Shown in pieces: positions 23,280 to 37,515 of a stretch of 64,000 nucleotides of DNA. Source of the stretch: Pseudoscleropodium purum (lineage: Eukaryota; Streptophyta; Bryopsida; Hypnales; Brachytheciaceae); assembly GCA_963969395.1 (NCBI GenBank), contig OZ017800.1, forward strand, positions 13,238,479 through 13,302,478. Reading direction: 5' to 3'. The notes under the pieces are model-generated. The model made no database searches and was not told the DNA's origin. It worked only from the letters and a program-made list of their open reading frames with translations. Both the position numbers and the translations under genes were made by a program. The first letter of the stretch is position 1, and the number at the start of each line of letters is the position of its first letter.

Positions 23280-25907
23280 GTTACTTCTCCCAAATGAAGT
23301 TGTTCCAACATTCAGAAATTTAGAATAAGGTGAAAACACCCAAGAAACGTCAAAATAAGCAATTCACCATAGTTGGAGGCATCATTTCAAGAAAAAATCA
23401 ATATTCCAATATTATCAATTGAAAACCATGAATTCATGAAATAAAAATAAATAAAAATGGATAAGACATATAATTACTATGAATTTTCATTGTAACATTA
23501 CAAAGTTTGGTTATAATACCAAAATCTAGAAAATCAATAGTCTTCCAATTGCAATTAAATATGGGAACAATTTAATTTCACTTTGGGGTATACTATCAAT
23601 AGAAGTCTATTTGTCAAGAATCAATTAATGGAAAAATTTGGATCTTTTTACCTTAAGTTTTTGGATACACTATGTAAAATAGAATTAGGGCTTCAAGCAT
23701 GTTAAAAAGATTTACCTTGAAATTGGGAATTCAAATTTCTTATCCATTTGTTTGTTTTGTTCATCACAAAATTTCCTATTACATCCTTTATACTAAGGAT
23801 GAGAGCTAGAGAAATAACTCCAATTCTTTCTTTTAAAGCCAAAATTTTTTTAATAATTTTTTTGTTCAAAGTCTCACCATTTTGTTTATCAAATAGTACA
23901 TATGACACAAAAAAATTAGGCATAAGACTAGAATTGTCATTGCTTCCTTCATAATAAATTTGAGCTATATAAAATCATTACTTCCCAAGTTGTTCTTGCC
24001 AAGAGCTTTGATATTCAATGTGTGATGGAAAATAGAACAAGAGTTTCTTGCAATTGCCCTTATTTTAAATGATAACAAGTTACAATTGCATGCACAAATG
24101 TTTGCCTTTTTTTGGTACTTTGAGTATAGCTGAATTTTTTATAACATTTTTCCACTCAAAGTTTCATGGATGGAGTCAAAAGCCAAATTTAGAAATATAC
24201 CAATTCTATGTGATGGATTGCATACAACTATTACTTGTTGTCATTCCAAAAATCAAATACTTTGAATCATTATTCAAAGACAATATACAAAAAAAGTTCT
24301 TAAAAAAGTTCCAAAATGACATCTAATGACTTTATGGGCTCTTGAGTCTATTAGAAGAAGGCATTTATGTTCAAAAAGAGTTATTTATTTTTGGTCTTCA
24401 AAGTATTTGCAATTATCAATTTAACAACAAATGAAAATGAATCATACATTAGTTCAAAGTGTTACATCTAGATAGTTATTTAGTACAATTTAAACTATTG
24501 TCACCAAGACATATTATTGGGTTGTAATGGTAGCATTGTAGCATTTGTGATGTGAAAGAGTAGCTTCTTTAGATTGAATCTACTAATCAATTTTTTGCCT
24601 ACACTAAATAACCATTTCTAAATAGTACTCTCCATCCAAATGACACTTATGTGATATGCTATCTTGTTTATTTGAAAAGTATCATCACCATTGATAATTT
24701 GAATGATGTTCTCTTCAAACGCATATCTTTAGAAATGATGGAGTGCCTAACTTAATGCTTGGCATTGCTTGAAGGATTGGTCTTGAATTATCATTAAGAA
24801 AACTAATGGAACTAACTTCCTCACTAGGAATTTACTTCTGCAACACTCTTCCAATTTCAAGTCACACTAAATATACTTGCATACTAATCTTAACATCTTA
24901 AGCAAATTTCTTCACAATTTCTTCTTCAATCCACGGTTTGGCTCATACCTATCGTATTGAGCTCAAAAAAGATCAATTGTGAGAATAGTTTCAATGATTT
25001 TAAACTTAGTTACACAAAAATTCTTGCAACAAGCTCGAGAAAGATCAATTGTGATAACGGTTTCAATGGTCTTAAACTTAGGTACACAAAAAGACCATGG
25101 TTTCAAAGGTTTTAAACTTTTGGTTGTTTTTAGTTTGGCAACAAGATAAATTACTTCTAAAATGCAATTTTTCCCTACTCAAATGGAATGTAAACATCAT
25201 GGAAGTTGGCCAAAGCCATTCCAATTTAAAAGAACTTGAAACCTCCCCTTGCAAATGTAGGATACTTTGATGTATGGAAGCCAACCCCTTCTCAATCACC
25301 CTTCAATTTTGGTAGTATAGTGTGGTCAATTCTAGTAGCGATTAATTATGACACAATTCTTAATACAATTGTGGCACATTATGATTGGCTTTAAGACTCT
25401 CAATATTGCAACCAACCTTTACTCGATTTTGCAACCAGCCCTTAGTCAAAAATAGGGAAGTCTATATCACCAAATGAATGTGGGAGGAATAGAATCTTTA
25501 ACCAAAAAAATTCATAATAATTATGTTTTGAAAACTAAAATATTGAAAAATTCTAAAATCCTTCCAAACTCTATTTCAGTTGAAATTAGTGTCGACCTTG
25601 GGTGCATATACACTTTGACACTTTCATAATGGTCATCTTGGGGAGGTATCATACTATAGAATTAATATACAATTGCCACAATTGAAAAATTAAGTTTTAA
25701 AAATCCAATGTCATACACGTGTGTTTTAAAATTCACACTACCTGAAATCTGACTCTCCCCATAGAATCCAGATCCACAAGCAATGTAAGGCTTAACTTAG
25801 TCCAACGGTCACCCCTCCCTTGTACAAAAGACGGTAGCAGATCTCTAATGCTGTGTACCGACTGCCAAGTGTGTGACCACAGATACCAAGCCTACTTGCA
25901 GCTATTA
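23280..25907. other. AT-rich intergenic with a 72-bp tandem repeat at 24961-25118
   Basis: No gene was recognised. GATCAATTGTGA, then GTTTCAATG and TTAAACTTAG with TACACAAAAA, repeats at 24961 and 25033, with a partial third copy near 25098. Confidence 0.5.
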
Positions 25908-26179
25908 AGGTAGGTACTCCCCAAACTGCCACTTTTTGCTACCGAGCCTATTTGTTATTATTAAACTGGTTGGATTTTCATATGTTCTTGTTGGCAAGTG
26001 AAAGAAGGTTCCAACACACTAGAGAACATGGCATTTGGATACTGTATGCAAAAGTTATTAAGGAACAAAGTTTGGTTCTAAAAACGTTTCTTCCCCATAG
26101 GTACAGAACTGACTTTGAAGATGTACACATAGTATAGATGACTGTTTAAGGTCAGTGACACATTTGGGTATACCTACCT
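25908..26179 (+). mobile_element. TA-flanked MITE, AGGTAGGTACYCCC family, best copy
   Basis: The ends AGGTAGGTACTCCCCAAACT and (reverse complement) AGGTAGGTATACCCAAATGT are inverted repeats with TA outside both ends; the length is 272 bp. It aligns with the copies at 13712 and 16116. Confidence 0.8.
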
Positions 26180-26181
26180 TA

Positions 26182-26565
26182 GGCTTGTAGATACCAGACC
26201 TTCTTTGAACTCCCGAGTCCCGACCATTGATGCCATGCGTACAGTTTGTTGCTACTAGTTTCAGTTGCTGCTACTAATCACAGTTGCTGTCCTAGACACA
26301 ACATTGAATTACACTCTTCTGTGTATCATCACATTTGTTTGTTCATCTGGTGGTGAGGTCCCATCAGTGAATGTGATGGTCTACAGCATTGAGTACTGAG
26401 TTCAATTCTTGACTGGGGACATCCATTTCCAAGGAATCTTAGCTTCTCACAATCAATAGAATTTGTCATATGGGAGAGTGCCATATATATATAAAGCGGG
26501 GTTAGAGTGTTATACCCCAGTACAGTACTCATCAGCGACTGAGAGATTATTTGAAGTCTGTTATT
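26182..26565. other. Intergenic, 3' flank of the unknown 4-exon gene
   Basis: Nothing recognised. GTTGCTACTAGTTTCAG and GTTGCTGCTACTAATCACAG form a small direct repeat near 26250. Confidence 0.4.
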
Positions 26566-28973
26566 TTATCTTCCGCTGGCGAGGGTGCCGAAGGGTCCGA
26601 AGGGCAGAGCGAAGGACAGGGCGCCCTTGGACGCGTTCAAAGGGATCATGTTCTCGTCGTGTCGGGGTCCCGGAGGAGGTCCGATGTCTTCCGGCCACTC
26701 GGGAAGCTCCCGGCACTTGGGGATCTTGCGCCAGCTGATGATGTCGAAAGGGCGAGCGCCACTCATACGCTCCTGAATGTACAACCCGCGCTTCGCTAGC
26801 ATGTATCTGAAACCATACATGGCATAATTTAGGAGTGTTGGGAGTTTCCAGGCAGACAGATCTGTAAACTTGGAGTGGATTTGAAAAAGGAATATTCTAG
26901 TCAACAAATTTTATATGCATGCAGTAGGGGTGTGCTTGACATCATTTTCCTGTCAACAAATTTATGCAGGTTGGGTGTGCTTGAAACTGATTTTCTAGTC
27001 CACAAATTCATGCAGTTGGGGTGTGCTTGAAACTGAGTTTAATTCCTGCCAACTGATTTATGCTGTAGGGGTGAGCTTGAAACTGAGTTTCAACCGAGGT
27101 TACGAGTCAACAAGTTTATGCAGTACGGGTGCACTGGAAACTGATTTTCTAGTAGAAAATTTATGCAGTTGGGGTGCGTTCTAAATGTGTTCTAAATGTA
27201 GCCATCTTCGATCTTGCCTTTTTTTCATATTCTCGGCGTTGACGCGCTTCTCCTCGTATTCGTCCGTGGGGACCTTGGTGATGATGTTGTACTTCACTCC
27301 TGACTGATTGTTTCGGAACCCGGGGTACCACTTCACATTCTTGTCGTAGTCCAGGAACGCCTGCCATCTGTCTTCCCTGTCCCTTCGCAACTCACTCTTG
27401 CGAAACTCCTCCTCGCTGCCCATATGCTCTAGAAGCCTCTGCTCGCACATTCAGTCTCACGTTAATTCGGTTCTATTTCTCAAATTCTTCGCACTCTCCA
27501 CAAGGGAGTTAGTAGAGATTACTAATGAAACAAAGTTTTCCATCTCAGTTGAACTCTTAAAAACTCCCTTGTGCTTAAGGAGGATGAAGATAGGATTTGG
27601 AGAATGGGTAACAACTAACCTTGTATCGATCCTTCTTGGCTTTCATTTCTCTGTTCAAGACATTCGGCACGTCGGTACGCCAAAACTCCTTCCGCTTGGG
27701 ATCCAAGTAGGAGGCACAGGTCTTCTCTTCGGGCTCAATGATCTCCTTGTATGCCGGGTAGCGCAAGTGGCTGAAGCGGCGGGCGTGTATCCTCTTCTTT
27801 GCCAGTTTGTCCTAGTACAAACAATCACCGAGTATATAAACCACGAAATCTTCAATTTCGAAGCTCTATTTGGTAAGAACTCGGGAGGATTGACTCATGG
27901 ATTGCACTCACCATCCCCTATTCACTCATCTCAATGAGTATTGACGTGGTTTTCTCAGAGTCAATGCACTAGGCTTCACTAGGAATGGATTGGACACAAA
28001 AGAACATTTGTCCAATTTCCATATTGGATTTCTCCTCTTGCGTTGGTTCGTAGGAAATTTTCAGCGCACCAAAAACATGAAAAATCCAAAATATCCATCT
28101 CTGAAACTTTGGCAGAATTCCATAGTCAATAATTATCCAGTGATGGTCGAATAGGGTATACTAGGGTACACTACATATGGAATTTGGACACAGAATTGAA
28201 GGACATTTCGCCAACTTCCATATTGGATTTCTCCTGTGATGGTGGTGCTGTACATGTCGTCTGTCTAGCTCTTGGTCGTAGAAAAACTCCAGCACGTCAA
28301 TCACGGGAGAAATCCAATTTCTTTGGAGAATTTCATAGTCACTGTCCAGTGATGATAGACTAGACTAGGATACATCATGATGCACAAAAACTGGAATTTG
28401 GACGCAGAATTGAAAGACATGATTTGTACAAATTCCATTATTGGAATTTCTCCTGTTGAGAGACAATATCCATATGACACTCACATGCTTGCCTTGGAAG
28501 TGATGTCTCTGAACCCAAGTCGGTGTGACGTCGTCCAAGTATCCATACTTGGTGATAGGGCCCCAGACGTTATACGGGTACGTCAGCCCCGTCTCCATGT
28601 TCGTCTGCGCTCCCACCATGTCCTCCGGCGACGCAGGAAACACGGGCGTGATCACGTCCTTCGGCACAAACGACGGTGTCTTCGGAGAGCGCACAGGCGT
28701 CTTGGGAGCCCTGGGAGACTTGGGAGATTTGGGAGACTTGAGAGACTTGGCAGACTTGGGAGAATTCGCCTCTCTTGGCGATTTCACAGCCCCTGCGCCT
28801 CCTCGCAGTCGCTCAACTAACTTCGGAGAGGATCCCACAACGGTACTGGGTTTGCTCGAAATGGGGTTCTGCGACTTCACTTGGATTTTCGGAAGAGGAG
28901 GACTTCGATCTGGCGAAGGCTCCCGGGAAGAATGACGGACATCTTCGGCAGCTTTCGCAGGCTCCTCCATCAC
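26566..28973 (-). CDS. Unknown 380-residue basic protein with an SPK-repeat N-terminus, 4 exons
   Basis: Predicted minus-strand exons are 28973-28485, 27811-27620, 27438-27218 and 26806-26566. Residues 1-105 are low-complexity, with repeated SPK/TPK units (KSPKSPKSPRAPKTPVRSP). The rest is rich in Trp, Tyr, Arg and Lys with short charged helices: YPYNVWGPITKYGYLDDV, RRFSHLRYPAYKEIIEPEEK, WYPGFRNNQSGVKYNIIT and PFDIISWRKIPKCRELPEW. There is no signal peptide or membrane segment. I do not recognise the family. The scattered aromatic and Pro-Gly motifs resemble filament- or microtubule-associated proteins of cilia, which would fit a plant with swimming sperm, but this is speculation. Intron 3 appears to use a GC donor (AAAG-GCAAGA), the only choice seen that keeps the frame into exon 4. 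Confidence 0.7.
26904..27180. repeat. Minisatellite of about 50 bp, roughly six units, in intron 3
   Basis: The core CAACAAATTTATGCAGTTGG followed by GGTGTGCTTGAAACTGA recurs near 26906, 26952, 26998, 27048, 27106 and 27157 with substitutions. It fills almost the whole intron of the unknown gene. Confidence 0.8.
27950..28465. repeat. Three diverged tandem units of about 190 bp in intron 1
   Basis: Each unit holds TTGGACACAAAA or TTGGACACAGAATTGA or TTGGACGCAGAATTGA, then CATATTGGATTTCTCCT or ATTATTGGAATTTCTCCT, and TTCCATAGTCA or TTTCATAGTCA followed by CCAGTGATG. Unit starts are near 27985, 28175 and 28390. Confidence 0.7.
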
Positions 28974-30447
28974 GGGACTTCAAGCTCTGAATGGAATGGA
29001 AATTCTTCCGAAATTTGCAATTGAGTGAGGAATCGAGCTACCGGAGCCGTGCAAGTGGAAATGGAAGTGGAGCCGGCCGGCAGAGAGACGAAAGGCAATT
29101 GATGAAAGGGGTGGAGGTGAAAGGTGGAGAGGGGGTGCAGCTGGCGGGCTTGGATTTGTGGGCGGGGGGGAGAGCTTGCAACCGCTTCTCTCGACAGTTA
29201 CAACGTCCACTGGTGATGCGGTTCAACTGAACCTCGACAGTAAGTTCTTCCAACCGACGGACCTCTGCTGGAGGATTTCGGAATATTGTATGCGTAATAG
29301 AATGTATTTTCAGTACAATAGTGGTTGTCACAATGAGAAAATGAATCGCTGGTGACTGAATGAACAGATAGAATCAATTTAATAACTTAGCTTGTGAGAT
29401 TCTCGTCAAAGAAGAGGCCTTGTATTGGCAAAATAATTACATCTACAAGAGGTTTGAGGACGTCGTTACTTGTACAGCAAACCAGTGCAATACTGTGCTA
29501 CAATTTGCAGTTGTATTAGAAAGGTCGAGACATCAAGACCTCATGTAGTCTTGCCGCATAGCTGTGTCTTTCATCCAACTTTCGAATTCCTATTTGTGAA
29601 TGCCGTTGATTGTTCTCAAATTCGAGTAGTGCAACCAATCGCGACTGCTTGCATCAATGAAGGTCCAATGATTTTGTGCCTTGTTGCATCATGGTTAGAT
29701 CAGTAAAGGTAAACCAAATTATTGTTACCACCAATCCAACCTTGGTATAGTCCCAAGCACAGGCAGACATAATCTTCATTTGAGTGACAAAATAATTTAT
29801 GATTGAGAACCCCTATTATAGACGTCATCAACTAACAATCCAAGAGCAAATATGTGAGATATTAGAAAATGGCATGATCCCGACCTACAAATCTGCAAGG
29901 TTTATAGTTCGTCGGCTCTTGGACCAAAGAGGCAGAGGCTTCTTCAGAAAAAAATAAACACTACATGAGCAAGGACCTTACTTGAAAAAACTCTCATGGC
30001 ATAGCTGCTTCAACACGACATTTGGAATTGCATCCATGAGACTGAGAGGACACACATGGAATGTCCAATTACAGAGTTTCACTAGAGGTTTGATTGCATT
30101 AAATGTATATCCAAATAATATTGGTTGTTAATATTTAGAGATTTCCGCCATTCCTCATGTTTTGTATGAGAAAGTGACGTGCACATCACGATATTTGAAA
30201 CAAACGAGCGGGATAAAATTGCACAACATGAGATGCACATTCACGACTCCAGTGAACCTCCATTTATCAAAGACGTTACAACTCAATTCTCATGCTTGCC
30301 AAGTGCTACACCAACAGTAATAACATCACTAACAAAGAAGAATATCCTTCCCTTTCCCCCTGATTTCCTGGAAAAAATCACTATACAGATGTACAGAAAT
30401 AAGAGAGACTAACATAGGGTGCAATCGTTTGTTGGTACTCACTATTC
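28974..30447. other. Intergenic between two minus-strand genes
   Basis: The first 250 bases are GC-rich and probably hold the promoter and leader of the unknown gene. A possible short open frame is listed separately. Nothing else was recognised. Confidence 0.45.
29799..29957 (+). CDS. Short open frame of 52 codons, unrecognised
   Basis: From an ATG the frame reads MIENPYYRRHQLTIQEQICE, then ILENGMIPTYKSARFIVRRL, and ends RGRGFFRKK. It is basic and looks like a helix-rich DNA-binding fragment, possibly part of a dead transposase. No family is recognised and there are no obvious splice partners, so it may be chance. Confidence 0.2.
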   Translation: MIENPYYRRHQLTIQEQICEILENGMIPTYKSARFIVRRLLDQRGRGFFRKK

Positions 30448-33780
<3,333 letters not shown>

Positions 33781-34672
33781 CTCGAATTCAAATCCAAAAA
33801 ACAGGAATGCCAAACCCAATTTCAATCTACTCGCAGTTGGAAAAACCCTGCCCACACCGCCTCGAAAACGTCGCAACCGCTTCCCAATCGTTCAATCGGA
33901 GCCCACTCGCACTAAAACTCTACCGCTCTTTCTCTGTGCAGCAACGAGAGAAGTAGAATGAAGTTGCACAACACCAGGAGTGTGAGGAAGACGGAAGGGG
34001 AAAGTCTTGGAGGATTGCAGAGTCATCAGTCGACGTCGGTGGGGCCCTAAAGCACCTGACATGAATGGCTTGTTCTGCGGTTGCCACGCTGATTGCAGCT
34101 TGTGATTTCTGAACTGTGATGAAATGATGAACTTTCTGTCTGCTGCCAACTAACGGTTGAATGAGCACCGACAACTCGGGCATCTGAATTCGTGGCAGCA
34201 TCGGAACGGGCTCGTCGTTGAGACCGTGCGACTGGGACTGGGGGTTTGTGGCCACAGAAAAAGAGGCGCGTCGACAACCAAGGCTGTTGCGGATGGCGGT
34301 GTGAACAGGGGTTGCCGTTCTGGTGGTGAGAGAGCGGTGCTGTGTTGGCACCCATTTCCGATCAGCGTCCCATTTCTGTAGCATAGGGTGGTCTGTTTCC
34401 GAACCATACCATGCTCTACATCCAATCAACTAGATACGAGAAACTGATGACTTTTGAAGCATGTTGATCGACGATATGACTCGTACTTGGTAAGATGACA
34501 CGCAGCACTGGGGAGAATGAAAAATTGTCTATATTTGGCATGTACTTAGAAAAGTCAATAGTTTTACCTAGAAATTGTACTCAATTGATTTATATAATTG
34601 AATTGTCTTTATTTGGGGGTTTCTAGTGACATCTTCAAATAGCACACTTTGGGGTGTGCTATCAAATTTCAT
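33781..34672. other. OPR 5' flank, no recognisable gene
   Basis: Moderately GC-rich DNA with overlapping open frames on both strands (for example 33920-34429 minus) but no recognisable domain. It is likely promoter and leader of the OPR-like gene. Confidence 0.4.
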
Positions 34673-35615
34673 TTAACCCCTAAATGAATTTGACTATGTT
34701 TTCACCAAAACTGCTATAAAACTGCCATTTTTAATACAAGTACCAAATTTTTGAAAAAAAAACAGTTTTGACCACATGTAACCATAGGATCTTGTAGTTT
34801 GCTAGTTTGAAAAGAGGTGCAAAAAATTTCAAAAATTTCTAGCGTGCAGATTGCAAGATATTAGCATTTGAAGTGACAAAAATCCTTTTGTGGGCCTTGC
34901 AAAAATTCAAGGAGTTGCACTTCATAAAGTCACATTTGTATGAAAAAATGTCCAAAATGGTGGTTACTGTTTGAATTCATTCTTCTAGTCAAGTTGGCTA
35001 CATGCTTGAAAAATTTCAGATTGTTTGGAATTGTACAACATATGGGAAAAAATAGTAAGTAGAAAGGAAGAGAGAATGATTCAAAATACTAAATTGTTAA
35101 CATTTTATTTATGGAATTGAAAAATGCCAATTCCAATAATTGTAATGTTGAAATTAACAATCAAAAGGATTTTTTTTCCAAAAATATTGAAAATTGAGTT
35201 AAATAAAGGACTTCAAAGTTTGTCTTAGATTAGAGATTCAATAACAACCTATAAACTTTTGCAAACTAAAATTCCTCATAACTTTTGACTCATTGATCAA
35301 AATGGAATAATTCAAAGCTTTCCAAGTATATACAAATCTAGAGAAACAATTTTAAGTTTTAATTTATTAAAAAAATGATTTTTAAAGAAGTTTTTTTTAC
35401 TGCTTGAACTACTTGACGAGTAATGAAAACGCATATCATATAGCAATTTTTTACCCATGTAGTCAAAAGTTATGAAAATTGTAGGGCCTTAAAGGTATTC
35501 CTTGGGCACATGTTGTATGAAATTTCAAAGAAAAATAAATAAAAACTCCATTTGTAGTGAGTTCCCCAAAATTTCTAGGTTGCTAAACAATGCAGTTTGG
35601 GCATTTAGGGGTTAA
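34673..35615. mobile_element. Non-autonomous piggyBac-type element, 943 bp including TTAA
   Basis: The left end TTAACCCCTAAATG and right end CATTTAGGGGTTAA are perfect 14-bp inverted repeats. Taken as TTAA target sites followed by CCCC, they fit the piggyBac superfamily, which duplicates TTAA and has termini starting CCC. The interior is AT-rich without coding capacity. Related ends are found at 31221, 37491, 42844 and 53314-54248. Confidence 0.7.
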
Positions 35616-37490
35616 AGCTTGCTATTATCTATTTTAGTAATAAAGCACTATTGTATTTGAAGTATGAGTTGGTTAAAAATGCAATACCCTATATCATGCT
35701 TTTGTTTCTTTGAATGAAGGTCTCCAAAAATATGGAATCCTTATTAATTGTATTTCTAGACAAGGGATAATTTAGCCCTTGACTTTTCCGATACTACACA
35801 GGGGCCAGTTTGCTTAAGTGATTGAAAATTGGTGATCATCTAAATAGATGATGTTCTAGTGGGTGGAATGAACATTACATCCTTTGGGCTTTTCACCCAA
35901 TCCATTGAGTGTTTTTTCGTGGAACTAAGAAGTATTTCTTTGTTAGCTTAGGACAATCCTTAGACCATCCCCATGCTTGGAGATGGTAGGATGGGCTTGC
36001 TAGTGCGGCTTGCTATGTTCATCCTACCCCCTAGGTTGTGTTTGTTGCTTGCTCTTATTAGGTCTTTTTTTTTCATTTTTCATAAAATGCCAAAGTAGAG
36101 ATTTAAAATATTGTAGTGGTGCTCCATTTTCAACATTCATCTACATATTTGATAGAAAAGATCACATTCATATATATCACATGTCTATAATTCTCTTTTC
36201 ATTCACAATCAAGCAATTTCATCCAAGATTTTTTATAATTTGAAGTTTTTTCACAAAACACTTCGAGATTTTTTGCCATTTTTTAGCCAAATTAATTTTT
36301 TTCTAGTGCAATCAGGTACTAAAAAGACAAAAAAAAAAGCCTTGGCTCCTACATCAGCACAGAATGCAAATTCAAAAATGGAAAAGAAATAACATGCACA
36401 TGGCCTAAGAGCTCCTAGTCTCCCTCCATGCACTCTTTCACAACTCCCAGTGTGCACTTTATGGCTTCCAACATTCGACATTCAAAGCTTACCTATAATA
36501 ACTCCATTCAAAGGACAAAAAGAGAGGATACCAAGCCACTCCATGACTCAATATCAGGGATTTTTTTTAGGTGATAAAAAAACTAATTGCACCCAAAAAA
36601 TCTTCCACACCAAGCCTTTAGAAAAATTAGGACATTAAAAAATTAAAAAAGCTAGATGTAGATCTTAGATTACACCCTTGAGGCCACTACCTCAACTATG
36701 ACTATTAGAATTTGCTACCATGTTGCCACCTATGTAGATGTTGATTCAACAACTTTTCATCCCCAATCACCTAAAATATATCAAAATTTAGGATTTTGGT
36801 ACAGATTGTAGCATACAAGTGACTTTAAAGGGCTTATTAAGTAATTGACTTGATGAAATTATAATTGTTTGTACAATTTTTACTTCCTCCATGAATGAGG
36901 ACCTAAGGATTTTATAGTCGTTTTGATCCAAAATGACTTTTTGCAATCATTCTTTGTAGTCATTTATGCCTTTCATTTTTGTAGTGTTGTTGTGTGTTTT
37001 GGCTTGAATGTTAGTTTTACAAGCTTGAGATTCAAAAGAGTGAGGTTGATTATTTCTATTGTAAATAGCATTTCAAAATTCAAACTTGTGACAATTTTAG
37101 TTTGATGTGGATATGTAACCAAAGAACATGGTTAATTTAGTCTCCCTATTTTGCACCAGTCCAAGTGTCAAAATTGCTGAAGATATTTTTTGGGATTTCT
37201 TGGAAGCCATACAACTAATACTGATTTCTAAATTGGAGCCAAATTTTATACCAAAAATAAATTTGAGGGTGCCTAACTCCAACAATTTACTTATCACTTG
37301 GAGCCTAAAACTAGATTCCCTTAAAATTGAAAAAAACAACACTGCTCAGTATTTGGTCATGTACTCGATACATTTGGCTATGGTCGGCCATTTCTTGGCT
37401 CTAGCTAAAGGTGTCGTAGGGGCACTTGCTAGGTTGGGCCTAGCGATTCACCGGATTTGTGTTTGATTTTGAGTTGTTGTGTGGATGTTT
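35616..37490. other. AT-rich region, nothing recognised
   Basis: Only short frames and poly-A or poly-T tracts. No conserved protein was seen. Confidence 0.4.
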
Positions 37491-37515
37491 TTAACCCCTA
37501 AATGCCCAAGGCTTG
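37491..37515. mobile_element. Left end of a TTAA-CCCC element
   Basis: TTAACCCCTAAATGCCCAAG matches the reverse complement of the right end at 35596-35615 (TTAACCCCTAAATGCCCAAA). A matching right end was not clearly found; a weak candidate is AGATGAGGTTAA near 37776-37787. Confidence 0.5.

Noticed and set aside
28377..28935. Plus-strand frames of 147 and 136 codons.
   Set aside because: They are antisense shadows of the SPK-rich first exon of the unknown minus-strand gene.
33920..34429. Minus-strand frame of 169 codons upstream of the OPR-like gene.
   Set aside because: Low-complexity Ser/Thr/Arg composition, several overlapping frames of equal length on both strands, and no domain recognised.
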